DNA of 27,892 nt, from contig CAKPYV010000026.1 in assembly GCA_934203205.1 (NCBI GenBank), positions 1-27,892 on the forward strand, given 5' to 3'. The DNA is from an uncultured Anaerovibrio sp. (GTDB lineage Bacteria; Bacillota; Negativicutes; Selenomonadales; Selenomonadaceae). Below, piece by piece: positions 7,054 to 14,477 of this stretch; the stretch's first letter is position 1; each line of letters opens with the position of its first letter. The translations under genes were made by a program, and so were the position numbers. The notes below the pieces were generated by a model that saw nothing but the letters and a program-made list of their open reading frames with translations, did no database searches and was not told where the DNA came from.

Positions 7054-9705
7054 ATGTCCATAAAAGGTTTGAATGAGGCTCAGGTTCTTGCCAACAGAGA
7101 GCAGCATGGCAGTAACAGTTTGACTCAGATTATGCCAGATCCTCTGTGGAAAAAGATTTTGCAGGGCTTCAAGGACCCTATGATTATGATTTTGCTGGTG
7201 GCTTTGCTGATTCAGGCTGTGCTGTATCTGCTGGGCCAGGCGGAATGGTATGAGGCTGTGGGTGTGCTGGTGGCTATTCTGTTGGCCAATGGCGTAGCAG
7301 CCATTAGTGAAAATCAGCAGGAGGGCAAAGCTGTTACTCTGCGGCAGGATGAAGCCGCCAAGGATAAAACCAAGGTATATCGTAATGATGGGCTAATGGA
7401 AATTCCTGTTCAGGATGTGGTTGTAGGAGATATGGTTTTCCTGCAGGCTGGAGATAGACTGCCTGCTGATGGTGAAATCGCAGAGGGAACCGCCCATATT
7501 GACCAGGCTGTATTAAATGGCGAAACCGAAGAAATTCTAAAATTACCTGTGCCAGCAGGGGAGAAGCCTGACTATGATAAAAAGGATTTGTTAAATCCCC
7601 ATTATGTATATAGAGGTACTGTTATGTGCAGTGGTGAAGCCTATATGAAGGTGGCGGTGGTAGGGGATAATACTCTCTTTGGTCAGCTGGCTATGGAGGC
7701 TCAGGCCAATACCCGCAAGACTCCTTTACAAGTAAAGCTAGGGACTTTGGCAAAACAGATTTCCACCTTTGGTTATGTGGGGGCTGTGGCCATTGTAGCA
7801 GGAATCCTCTTGAAAACCTTTTTCACAGGACAGCTGCCGGAGGGAATATTTGGCTGGATTCGCCTGATTATGGATGCCGTAACGGTGGCGGTAACAGTAA
7901 TTGTCTGCGCTGTGCCAGAGGGCTTGCCTATGCTGACTTCCATGCTGCTATCTGCCCAGAGTCTGCGGATGGAAAAGGATAATGTGCTGGTAAAGAAAAT
8001 CAATGGCATGGAAACCTCTGGCAGTCTGAGTATTCTTTTTAGTGATAAAACTGGCACTATTACGGAGGGAAAATTATCTGTGGTGGAGGTGGCAGATGGA
8101 GCTGGACAGCCTGTTTATCAATGTACAGAGGAGGTTTGTCAGGCAGGACTAGCCAAATCCACTAGTGATAAGTATTGGGAAAAAATAGTGCTGGGCCTGG
8201 GGTTGAATAATAGTGCCAGAATCAGCGGGGAGAACATTATTGGCGGTAATAGTACAGACCGGGCGGTACTGGGCTTTTTGCAGCTGCAGAACCTTAGTGA
8301 CCGCATCAACAGAGAGTTGGCGGCAGCTTATCGCTATTTTGATTCCAGAGATAAATTTGCAGCTGTGGAGCTAAAGGATTCTGATTTGACCTATGTAAAA
8401 GGTGCTCCCGAGGTGATTATGGATCATTGCAGCAGCTATCTGGATGCTCAGGGAAAGGAGCATACGCTCAAATCCCTGAATCAGCTGCAGGTTTATGCCA
8501 ATCAGCAGGCTCATCGTTCCATGCGGTTATTGGCTATTGCCTATGGCACTACCCGTAAGGGAGAAAATGGAGAGCTTCTCATGCCAGAGAATATGGTATT
8601 GGCCGGACTGATTAGTATTCGGGATAATCTCCGTCAGGATGCTGTAGCAGCCATTGGGGAGGTGCGTAAGGCAGGTATTCAGGTGGTTATGGTAACGGGA
8701 GATAAGCGGGAAACAGCTATGGCCATTGCCAAGGAGGCCGGCCTTTGGCAATCCCAGCAGGAACTGGTGCTGACCTCCGCCGAGATGAATTGCCTTTCTG
8801 ATGAGGAGCTAAAGGAAAAAATACCAAAGCTTAGAGTGGTAGCCAGGGCCTTGCCTACAGATAAAAGCCGTTTGGTACGGCTGGCGCAGGAGCTGGACTA
8901 CGTGGTGGGCATGACTGGTGATGGGGTAAATGATTCCCCAGCCCTGAAAAAGGCTGATGTGGGCTTTGCTATGGGCAGTGGCACAGAAGTGGCCAAGGAA
9001 GCAGGGGATATTACCATTTTGGATGATAGATTTTCTTCTATCGAAAAGGCAATTCTCTATGGTCGTTCCATGTTTAAGAGTATTCGCAAATTCCTGATTT
9101 TCCAGCTGACTGTTAATGTAGCTGCGGTGCTGATTTGCTTTATTGGCCCTTTGCTGGGCGAAAATATTGTGTTGACAGTTATCCAGCTGCTGCTGGTAAA
9201 TCTGGCTATGGACACTTTGGCGGCTATAGCCTTTGGCAGTGAGCCGGCTCTCCGGGAATACATGCAGGAAAAGCCGGTGCCTAGACGGGAGAATATTGTT
9301 ACTGGCAAAATGTTACAGCAGGTAGGGGTATGCTCCCTGTATATTACCGTAATTTGTCTGGGAATTTTGTTCCTGCCAGCGGTGCATCAGCTCTTTGGTG
9401 ATGTGGATATAACCTATATGAAATCCGCAGTTTTTGCCACTTTTATGATGGCTATTGCCTTTAATGGCTTCAATGCCAGAACGGAAAGCGTTAACGTACT
9501 GAAGTATATTGGCATGAACAAAACCTTCCTGCTGATAACCCTGATTATTTTGGCTGGCCAGTGGCTCTTTGTAGAGCTGGGAGGAGAGGTGCTTAGTGTG
9601 GAGCCTCTGACTCTGAAAACCTGGTTGATTTGTGGCTTACTGGCCTTGGGAGTTATTCCTGTGGATATGCTGCGCAAAATAATTGTCAATCAGCTTGACA
9701 GGTAA
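7054..9705 (+). CDS. PMCA-type calcium/cation-transporting P-type ATPase
   Basis: An 883-aa P2-type ATPase that exports Ca2+ (or Mn2+) from the cytoplasm at the cost of ATP. In order: N-terminal cation-ATPase segment; TM1-2 (about 41-80); actuator domain with NGETEE (155-160, the TGES equivalent); TM3-4 with PEGLP (288-292); phosphorylation motif DKTGT with Asp331; nucleotide-binding domain with KGAPE; hinge TGDGVND (621-627); six C-terminal TM segments with NLAMD (N716, D720) in TM6. PEGLP plus N-x-x-M-D matches PMCA-like pumps that carry one ion site. It has its own promoter and sits beside a TerC gene under a Mn2+ riboswitch. In other Firmicutes that riboswitch class also controls P-type ATPases, so Mn2+ is a realistic second substrate; that is inference. 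Confidence 0.93.
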   Translation: MSIKGLNEAQVLANREQHGSNSLTQIMPDPLWKKILQGFKDPMIMILLVALLIQAVLYLLGQAEWYEAVGVLVAILLANGVAAISENQQEGKAVTLRQDEAAKDKTKVYRNDGLMEIPVQDVVVGDMVFLQAGDRLPADGEIAEGTAHIDQAVLNGETEEILKLPVPAGEKPDYDKKDLLNPHYVYRGTVMCSGEAYMKVAVVGDNTLFGQLAMEAQANTRKTPLQVKLGTLAKQISTFGYVGAVAIVAGILLKTFFTGQLPEGIFGWIRLIMDAVTVAVTVIVCAVPEGLPMLTSMLLSAQSLRMEKDNVLVKKINGMETSGSLSILFSDKTGTITEGKLSVVEVADGAGQPVYQCTEEVCQAGLAKSTSDKYWEKIVLGLGLNNSARISGENIIGGNSTDRAVLGFLQLQNLSDRINRELAAAYRYFDSRDKFAAVELKDSDLTYVKGAPEVIMDHCSSYLDAQGKEHTLKSLNQLQVYANQQAHRSMRLLAIAYGTTRKGENGELLMPENMVLAGLISIRDNLRQDAVAAIGEVRKAGIQVVMVTGDKRETAMAIAKEAGLWQSQQELVLTSAEMNCLSDEELKEKIPKLRVVARALPTDKSRLVRLAQELDYVVGMTGDGVNDSPALKKADVGFAMGSGTEVAKEAGDITILDDRFSSIEKAILYGRSMFKSIRKFLIFQLTVNVAAVLICFIGPLLGENIVLTVIQLLLVNLAMDTLAAIAFGSEPALREYMQEKPVPRRENIVTGKMLQQVGVCSLYITVICLGILFLPAVHQLFGDVDITYMKSAVFATFMMAIAFNGFNARTESVNVLKYIGMNKTFLLITLIILAGQWLFVELGGEVLSVEPLTLKTWLICGLLALGVIPVDMLRKIIVNQLDR

Positions 9706-9724
9706 TAGGATTTGTTGATATACT
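9695..9724 (+). promoter_or_regulatory. Promoter of the terC transcript, inside the ATPase 3' end
   Basis: TTGACA (9695-9700), an 18-nt spacer and TATACT (9719-9724). The -35 and the first spacer bases lie in the last codons of the ATPase gene. The start near 9731 puts the riboswitch aptamer about 10 nt into the transcript. Confidence 0.75.
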
Positions 9725-9741
9725 AACCCTACAATCAAATA

Positions 9742-9872
9742 GCGAAGGGGAGTAACCTCGCTGGCTGTTGTCAACAAGCATGTCGGGTAACCGGCTGGCA
9801 GCAGCGTTGTAATTTGCAACAGGTGAGACTTTCGCATGGTACTATGGGTGTATCATGCGGGAGTCTCTTTTT
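9742..9872 (+). promoter_or_regulatory. yybP-ykoY manganese riboswitch
   Basis: The aptamer (9742-9835) has the conserved GGGGAGTA and GTCAACAA-type blocks, a closing pattern ending GGTGAGACTTTCGC, and a 7-bp P1 helix (GCGAAGG 9742-9748 with CTTTCGC 9829-9835). The P1 3' strand is also part of the terminator 5' arm (9825-9838). The two folds exclude each other: Mn2+ binding would hold P1 and release transcription. Association with TerC-family genes is the classic context for this class. Confidence 0.92.
9825..9872 (+). terminator. Expression-platform terminator of the Mn riboswitch
   Basis: GAGACTTTCGCATG (9825-9838) pairs with CATGCGGGAGTCTC (9854-9867), 14 bp with two T-G wobbles plus about three inner pairs, then five T (9868-9872). 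It overlaps the aptamer P1. Confidence 0.9.
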
Positions 9873-9906
9873 GTTTGTGTAGTTGTTTTACTAGGAGGAT
9901 TTTTCG

Positions 9907-10575
9907 ATGGAAATTATGTCAATTCAGTTTCTAACAGCTCTGGGCACCATTGTGCTAATGGATATATTGCTGGGCGGAGATAATGCGGTGGTTATTGCCA
10001 TGGCTGCCAACAAGCTGCCCCATGAGCTGAGGAAAAAAGCTATTTTTATTGGTACAGCCGGTGCAGTGATTATTCGTCTTATTATGACCTTTGCCGCCGT
10101 ATGGCTGCTGACCATTCCTTATTTGCAGGTAGTAGGCGGCTTGATCCTTTTGCCTATTGCGGTGAAATTGTTGGTGCCTCATGAGGAGGAAGCTCATGTT
10201 GAGGCCGCAGATAGCCTGTCTGGGGCAGTCAAGACAATTATTATTGCGGATGCAGCTATGGGCGTGGATAATGTATTGGCTATTGCCGGAGCCTCCCACG
10301 GCAGCTTCCTGCTGGTAGCCATTGGCTTTTTGATTAGTATTCCCATTATTGTAGGTGGCAGTACCCTGATTGGCAAAATCATGGATAAATATCCTGTAGT
10401 GCTCTATGGTGGTGCAGGCTTGTTGGGCTGGACCGGCGGATCTATGATTGTCCATGACAAAATTTTGAATCCTATGATTGTTTCCTATGGCGGTGATTTT
10501 GCGCCATATATTATTCAGTTTGTTTTGGCTGCTGGCGTAATAGGAATTGGTTATTACAAAAAACTTAAGAAATAA
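9907..10575 (+). CDS. TerC-family integral membrane protein (YkoY/YjbE-type)
   Basis: A 222-aa, seven-helix membrane protein of the TerC family, thought to export Mn2+ or to metallate exported enzymes with it. The two metal-site motifs are present: GGDNAVVIA with Asp25 and GVDNVLAIAGA with Asp121. A short charged, His/Glu-containing linker (HEEEAHVEAAD, about 97-108) separates the halves. RBS is AGGAGG about 9 nt before the ATG. It follows the Mn2+ riboswitch directly, so induction by high Mn2+ is expected, which supports a manganese detoxification role over the old tellurite label. It appears monocistronic; a sigma-28-like promoter begins within its last codons. Confidence 0.93.
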   Translation: MEIMSIQFLTALGTIVLMDILLGGDNAVVIAMAANKLPHELRKKAIFIGTAGAVIIRLIMTFAAVWLLTIPYLQVVGGLILLPIAVKLLVPHEEEAHVEAADSLSGAVKTIIIADAAMGVDNVLAIAGASHGSFLLVAIGFLISIPIIVGGSTLIGKIMDKYPVVLYGGAGLLGWTGGSMIVHDKILNPMIVSYGGDFAPYIIQFVLAAGVIGIGYYKKLKK

Positions 10576-10592
10576 ATAATATGAGACGATAG
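10566..10592 (+). promoter_or_regulatory. Sigma-28 (FliA/SigD)-like promoter
   Basis: TAAG (10566-10569), exactly 15 nt, then GACGATAG (10585-10592), against the sigma-28 pattern TAAA-N15-GCCGATAA. Three of four and six of eight positions match. It is placed 35 nt before a YjfB-family motility gene, which is what raises confidence. Confidence 0.5.
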
Positions 10593-10626
10593 TATTAGAG
10601 ATAGCAAAAGGAAGGAGTGAAACGAG

Positions 10627-10812
10627 ATGGATTTTATGAATATTGCAGCTATGTCCGTAGGAATGCATCAGCAGCAGTTGGATATTCAGGTAGGTACTTC
10701 TGTAATGAAGATGGCTATGGAAACCTCAGAGACTGCGGTAACTGATATGCTGGAGTCAATTGATGTATCCTCTCTGACTGGTGTGGGGGCCAATTTGGAT
10801 ATCCTGGCATAG
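10627..10812 (+). CDS. YjfB-family putative motility protein
   Basis: A 61-aa protein with the YjfB layout: a short N terminus (MDFMNIAAMSVGMHQQQLDIQVGTSV region), then the SVMKMAMETSE helix and a C-terminal tail. YjfB proteins are small, of unknown biochemistry, and are called putative motility proteins because Bacillus yjfB is under SigD control. There is no signal peptide, membrane segment or cysteine. RBS AAGGAG lies 10 nt or so before the ATG. The sigma-28-like promoter just upstream fits flagellar control. No other flagellar gene is in the window. Confidence 0.75.
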   Translation: MDFMNIAAMSVGMHQQQLDIQVGTSVMKMAMETSETAVTDMLESIDVSSLTGVGANLDILA

Positions 10813-10852
10813 TCTTCGGAGACCACAAAAAGGAAGTGTCAGAAAATTTTAC

Positions 10853-10881
10853 TTGCTTTTTTCGCCACTTACAAGTATACT
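10853..10881 (+). promoter_or_regulatory. Candidate promoter of the zinc-ribbon gene
   Basis: TTGCTT (10853-10858), a 17-nt spacer and TATACT (10876-10881), giving a UTR of about 85 nt. The -35 is only a partial match. Confidence 0.4.
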
Positions 10882-10974
10882 GAAATCTAGTAGGATGTCT
10901 CTTTGTCCACCGGTTAGGTAAAAAGTAAGAGTACATATGGGATATTCAAAAACAAACAATGGGGGATTTTTTTC

Positions 10975-11265
10975 ATGGCATTTGTAGATGAGACTTTGGT
11001 ATGTAAGGACTGCGGTAAGGAATTTATTTTCAGCGCAGGCGAGCAGGAATTTTATGCAGAAAAGGGCTTTGAGAATAAGCCAGTTCGCTGCCGTGATTGC
11101 CGCGATAAGAGACGTCGTAATCGTGAAGGTGGAGAGAAGGAACAGCGCCAGATGTTTACTGTAGTATGCGCTGAGTGTGGTAAGGAGACTGAGGTTCCAT
11201 TCGAGCCAAAGAATGACCGTCCAGTATTCTGCCGCGACTGCTTCCAGAAAAGAAAGAATGGCTAA
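10975..11265 (+). CDS. Two-domain zinc-ribbon protein (CxxC-x17-CxxC family)
   Basis: A 96-aa basic protein with two four-cysteine metal sites. The first is C10-x2-C13 and C39-x2-C42, in the 'probable zinc-ribbon' pattern (VCKDCGKEF ... CRDCR). The second is C65-x2-C68 and C86-x2-C89, with exactly 17 residues between pairs, the CxxC-x17-CxxC domain. An arginine-rich linker (KRRRNRE, 45-51) joins them and could contact nucleic acid. The biochemical role is unknown; zinc binding is inferred from the motifs. GGGGGA precedes the ATG, and a terminator follows 33 nt after the stop. Confidence 0.85.
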   Translation: MAFVDETLVCKDCGKEFIFSAGEQEFYAEKGFENKPVRCRDCRDKRRRNREGGEKEQRQMFTVVCAECGKETEVPFEPKNDRPVFCRDCFQKRKNG

Positions 11266-11298
11266 GCCATTGGCAATCGCATAATCTATGTGGCAATG

Positions 11299-11336
11299 AA
11301 GCCCAGGATGCTTAACGGTTTCTTGGGCTTTCTTTT
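11299..11336 (+). terminator. Terminator after the zinc-ribbon gene
   Basis: AAGCCCA (11299-11305) pairs with TGGGCTT (11324-11330), with GA/TC inner pairs, followed by TCTTTT. The stem is short and the T-run interrupted, so readthrough into the binding-protein gene 22 nt on is likely; no convincing promoter is seen between them. Confidence 0.6.
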
Positions 11337-11357
11337 ATGTAAAAAGGAGGATATATA

Positions 11358-12134
11358 ATGACTAAAAAGTTATTAGTATTGTGTATGGCAGCTATTATGG
11401 CTGTGGCTGCGCTGGTGGCAGGCTGTGGCGGTGACCAGAAGGCAGCTAGCGATAACAAGGTACTGAAGGTTGGTACTAACGCTGATTTTGCCCCTTTCGA
11501 GTTCCAGGATGAAAATGGCAAGGAATATCAGGGCTTTGATATGGACCTGATTCGTGCTATTGGTGAGGAAATGGGCTACAAGGTTGAGATTAGCAATATT
11601 CAGTTTGATGGTCTTATTCCTGCTATTCAGGCTGGCAACATTGATGTGGCTATTACTGGTATGACCATTAATGAGGAGCGTAAGCAGAATGTACTGTTCT
11701 CCGATCCTTATTACAAATCTGGTTTGTCCATTATTGTAGCTAAGGACAACAATGACATCAAGACCTTCCAGGATTTGAAGGGTAAGAAGGTTGCTGTACA
11801 GATTGGTACTACCTCTGCTGCAGAGGTTAATAAGATTGGCGGCGTTGAGGTTAAGGAGTTTAACTCCTCCGCTGATACCTTTATGGAGCTTCGTGCCAAG
11901 GGTGTTGACGCTGTAGTAAATGACCGTCCTGTAAACGATTACTATATTCTCAAGAGCGGTGAGACTAACGTAAAGGCTCTGCCTGAGCTGCTGACCTCTG
12001 AGGATTATGGTATTGCTTTTGCCAAGAATAATACCGAGTTGCAGGGTAAAGTAAATGAGGCTTTGAAAAAGCTCCACGAGAATGGTAAATATGATGAAAT
12101 CTTTACCAAGTGGTTTGGTACTACTTCCAAATAA
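11358..12134 (+). CDS. Polar/basic amino acid ABC transporter, substrate-binding lipoprotein
   Basis: A 258-aa periplasmic-binding protein of family 3 (GlnH/ArtJ/HisJ type). The N terminus is a lipoprotein signal with lipobox LVAGC and Cys23 as the lipidated residue. The mature part has the family start LKVGTNADFAPFEF, the GFDMDLIRAIGEEMG segment, and the ligand-contact regions ITGMTINEERK and QIGTTSAAE. It captures a polar amino acid and delivers it to the permease encoded next. Glutamine, arginine and histidine are all possible; ARG-box-like sites downstream favour arginine, by inference only. AAAGGAGG lies about 8 nt before the ATG. A strong terminator right after the gene separates it from the permease and ATPase. 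Confidence 0.93.
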   Translation: MTKKLLVLCMAAIMAVAALVAGCGGDQKAASDNKVLKVGTNADFAPFEFQDENGKEYQGFDMDLIRAIGEEMGYKVEISNIQFDGLIPAIQAGNIDVAITGMTINEERKQNVLFSDPYYKSGLSIIVAKDNNDIKTFQDLKGKKVAVQIGTTSAAEVNKIGGVEVKEFNSSADTFMELRAKGVDAVVNDRPVNDYYILKSGETNVKALPELLTSEDYGIAFAKNNTELQGKVNEALKKLHENGKYDEIFTKWFGTTSK

Positions 12135-12148
12135 AGCATAAATTCTGA

Positions 12149-12197
12149 GAGACTGTTTCACTGGATATGTTTTACATTCTGAAGCAGTCTCTTTTTT
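12149..12197 (+). terminator. Terminator after the binding-protein gene
   Basis: GAGACTG-T-TTCA (12149-12160) pairs with TGAA-G-CAGTCTC (12180-12191), 11 bp around one mismatch, then six T (12192-12197). Confidence 0.88.
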
Positions 12198-12217
12198 GTG
12201 CTTAAATTTTTTCCAGT

Positions 12218-12256
12218 GCTGTATAAAAATTCAATTTAAATGTATAAAAATTTAGG
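12218..12256 (+). promoter_or_regulatory. Tandem ARG-box-like sites (candidate ArgR operator)
   Basis: Two 18-bp sites, 12218-12235 and 12239-12256, share the 12-mer TGTATAAAAATT and are 3 bp apart, so they repeat with a 21-bp period (two helical turns). The first matches the Bacillus ARG-box consensus CATGAATAAAAATKCAAK at about 15 of 18 positions, the second at 13-14. The 3-bp gap is the usual spacing of paired ARG boxes. They lie 18 bp upstream of the permease promoter -35. That ArgR binds here is inference; AT-rich DNA can produce partial matches. Confidence 0.5.
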
Positions 12257-12273
12257 CTTTGGCTTTAAATGAA

Positions 12274-12302
12274 TTGACACTATAGTGGTTGTTACATATA
12301 AT
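12274..12302 (+). promoter_or_regulatory. Consensus sigma-A promoter of the permease-ATPase operon
   Basis: TTGACA (12274-12279), a 17-nt spacer and TATAAT (12297-12302): both hexamers are perfect. The predicted start near 12309 leaves a UTR of about 30 nt. Confidence 0.88.
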
Positions 12303-12340
12303 GTATAGGTAATATTTTATGTAGAGGCTAGGTGTGGGAA

Positions 12341-12997
12341 ATGAATTTAAATGTTGATTTGATGATAAATTCCCTGCCCCTTCTGATTGTGGGAGCAGGC
12401 ATAACCATACAGATTACAGCTATTTCTGTAGGTTTGGGTTTGATCATTGGTATGTTTGTAGGCATTGCTAGAATCTGCAACGTGAAAGTGTTGCGGGCAT
12501 TGGCTGCGGTATATATAGATTTTTTGCGGGGCACTCCATTGCTGGTGCAGATATTCCTGATTTATTTTGCTTTGCCAATGGTGGTGGGCCAGCGGGTAGA
12601 TCCATTTATCGCCGCCATTACAGCCTGCGGTATTAATAGTGGCGCCTATATTGCAGAGATTTTCCGAGCTGGTATTCAGGCTATTGATGAAGGACAGATG
12701 GAGGCAGGCCGTTCCCTGGGTATGAGCTGGGTGCAGACCATGCGGTATATTATTGTGCCTCAGGCTTTCAAGAACATTGTTCCTCCTTTGGGCAATGAAT
12801 TTATTGCTTTGCTGAAGGATTCCTCTTTGGTATCCGTTATCGGTTTTGAGGAATTGACTCGTCGTGGTCAGTTGATTATTGCTAGAACCTATGGCTCTCT
12901 GGAAATCTGGATTACAGTAGCCCTGATTTATCTGGTAATGACCTTGACCATTTCCCGTCTGGTATCATATATGGAGAAAAGGTTGGCGACAAAATGA
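12341..12997 (+). CDS. Polar amino acid ABC transporter, permease
   Basis: A 218-aa inner-membrane subunit of the HisM/GlnP family. It has about five hydrophobic helices and the coupling-loop motif EAGRSLGMSWVQTMRYIIVPQA (EAA loop, about 130-150) that docks on the ATPase. LRGTPLLVQIF is the family's N-terminal signature. The longest frame opens at a GTG at 12332; I prefer ATG 12341, which has AGGTG 6 nt upstream. The gene ends in an ATGA overlap with the ATPase start, showing translational coupling. It works with the lipoprotein encoded upstream, which is in a separate transcription unit. Confidence 0.93.
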   Translation: MNLNVDLMINSLPLLIVGAGITIQITAISVGLGLIIGMFVGIARICNVKVLRALAAVYIDFLRGTPLLVQIFLIYFALPMVVGQRVDPFIAAITACGINSGAYIAEIFRAGIQAIDEGQMEAGRSLGMSWVQTMRYIIVPQAFKNIVPPLGNEFIALLKDSSLVSVIGFEELTRRGQLIIARTYGSLEIWITVALIYLVMTLTISRLVSYMEKRLATK

Positions 12998-13713
12998 TTG
13001 ATATAAAGAATTTGCACAAATCCTTTGGTGACCATGAGGTACTAAAGGGGATAGATTTACATATTAATCCTCAGGAGGTAGTGGTTATTATCGGGCCTTC
13101 CGGTTCTGGTAAAAGTACCCTGCTGAGATGCATGAATCTTTTGGAGGTTCCTACCAGCGGCAGCGTGGTGGTAGATGGCATGGATTTAACTGGGGATGCG
13201 AATATTAACAAAGCTCGTGAGGAAATTGGCATGGTTTTCCAGCGGTTCAATCTCTTTCCTCATATGAATGTGTTGAAGAATATTACCCTGGCGCCTATGA
13301 AGGTACGGAATATTTCTCAGGAGGAAGCTGAGAAAACCGCTCGGGAGCTTTTGGAGCGGGTAGGCTTAGGGGATAAGGCTGATGCATATCCACCTCAGCT
13401 GTCTGGCGGTCAGCAGCAGCGTGTGGCTATAGCCAGAGCTTTGGCCATGAAGCCAAAGGTAATGCTTTTTGACGAGCCAACCTCTGCCCTGGACCCAGAA
13501 ATGGTAAATGAGGTTCTGGATGTTATGAAGAGCCTGGCCAATGATGGTATGACTATGGCGGTAGTTACCCATGAAATGGGCTTTGCTCGTGAAGTAGGAG
13601 ATAGACTGCTGTTTGTAGATGGCGGTACTATTATTGAGCAGGGAGATCCTCGAGAGGTATTTGAGAATCCTAAGGAGGAGCGTACCAAGTTGTTCCTGTC
13701 CAAGGTTCTGTAA
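12994..13713 (+). CDS. Polar amino acid ABC transporter, ATP-binding protein
   Basis: A 239-aa cytoplasmic ATPase of the GlnQ/HisP family that powers amino acid import. Walker A is GPSGSGKST (about 33-41), the Q-loop VFQRFNLFPHM, the ABC signature LSGGQQQR, Walker B VMLFDEPTSALDPE, and the switch histidine is in VTHEMGFA. MNLLEVPTSG is typical of this subfamily. It overlaps the permease stop by 4 nt and ends the operon at a bidirectional terminator. Confidence 0.95.
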   Translation: MIDIKNLHKSFGDHEVLKGIDLHINPQEVVVIIGPSGSGKSTLLRCMNLLEVPTSGSVVVDGMDLTGDANINKAREEIGMVFQRFNLFPHMNVLKNITLAPMKVRNISQEEAEKTARELLERVGLGDKADAYPPQLSGGQQQRVAIARALAMKPKVMLFDEPTSALDPEMVNEVLDVMKSLANDGMTMAVVTHEMGFAREVGDRLLFVDGGTIIEQGDPREVFENPKEERTKLFLSKVL

Positions 13714-13716
13714 GAG

Positions 13717-13765
13717 AAAAAGAAAAGAGACACTGAAGCAAGCTTCAGTGTCTCTCCTTTTTTAC
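13717..13765. terminator. Bidirectional terminator between the ABC operon and hpf
   Basis: AGAGACACTGAAGC (13726-13739) and GCTTCAGTGTCTCT (13742-13755) form a near-perfect 13-14 bp hairpin. On the plus strand CC and six T follow; on the minus strand a T-rich run (TTTTCTTTTTC) follows. It serves both convergent genes. Confidence 0.88.
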
Positions 13766-13777
13766 GGGATTAGATAC

Positions 13778-14323
13778 TTAGTATTCGGATTCGATCAGGC
13801 CGTATTTGCCATCCTTGCGGCGATATACAACGCTGACGGTTTCGGTATCGGCATCTCTATATACGAAGAAATCATGATTCAGCAGATTCATCTGCATGAT
13901 AGCTTCCTGCACATCCATTGGCCGAACAGAAAATCTCTTTTTCTTTACAACAGGGAATTCACTCTCATCATCAGGAATGGAAGGTGCAAAGGCTGGAGCG
14001 GAAAATGCCTCGTCCAACAGAGTGCCGTCACGGAAGCGGCGCTGCATCTTGGTCTTGTGCTTGCGAATCTGACGATCCAGCTTTTCAATAACCAGGTCGA
14101 TGGAGGTATACATATTGTCAGTAACCTCCTGGCCCCGCAGGAGCACACCCTGTACAGGTACAGTTACTTCAACCTTCTGACGGTCCTTGGAAACACTGAG
14201 GAGAGCAGAAATCTCGCCAACTTCCTTGAAGTAGCGGGTTACTTTGCCGATTCGCTTCTCCACATAGTCTCTAAGTGCAGGAGTGATTTCTACATTTTTT
14301 CCTCTAATAGTGAATGTTGCCAT
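13778..14323 (-). CDS. hpf: Ribosome hibernation-promoting factor, long form
   Basis: A 181-aa protein that binds the 30S decoding region and pairs ribosomes into inactive 100S dimers in slow growth. The N-terminal RaiA/YfiA domain (about 1-100) starts MATFTIRGKNVEITPALRDYVEKR. A variable acidic linker follows (about 105-128), then the C-terminal dimerisation domain (about 129-181) with KRFSVRPMDVQEAIMQMNLL and FFVYRDADT, which defines the long form. The reading frame continues upstream to 14419, but the ATG at 14323 has AAAGGGG upstream and the family start, so I use it. It is divergent from secA, as in many Firmicutes, and convergent with the ABC operon. A sigma-H-like promoter lies upstream. 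Confidence 0.95.
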   Translation of the reverse strand: MATFTIRGKNVEITPALRDYVEKRIGKVTRYFKEVGEISALLSVSKDRQKVEVTVPVQGVLLRGQEVTDNMYTSIDLVIEKLDRQIRKHKTKMQRRFRDGTLLDEAFSAPAFAPSIPDDESEFPVVKKKRFSVRPMDVQEAIMQMNLLNHDFFVYRDADTETVSVVYRRKDGKYGLIESEY

Positions 14324-14357
14324 AAATAACATCCCCTTTCTGGTTCTATGTTTATTT

Positions 14358-14387
14358 ATATTCGCCATAGGGTATGATTTATCCTGC
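14358..14387 (-). promoter_or_regulatory. Sigma-H-like promoter of hpf
   Basis: On the minus strand GCAGGATAA (14387-14379) matches RNAGGAWWW fully and GCGAATAT (14365-14358) matches RNGAATWW fully. The spacer is 13 nt, one longer than the usual 11-12. hpf (yvyD) in Bacillus is partly under sigma-H, so the placement makes sense; whether this organism has sigma-H is unknown from the window. Confidence 0.45.
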
Positions 14388-14477
14388 TTGTTAGGAAAAA
14401 TTTTTTTAAATTTTTGCAAAAAATTCTCTGTTCACCCTGGCAACTATTCTCTCTGACTAATTTAGTAGGTCAATTTT

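Noticed and set aside
10715..10936. 73-codon minus-strand frame over yjfB
   Set aside because: No RBS and antisense to a recognised small gene.
13619..14329. Plus-strand open frame spanning the ABC ATPase end and hpf
   Set aside because: Crosses a bidirectional terminator and runs antisense to hpf.
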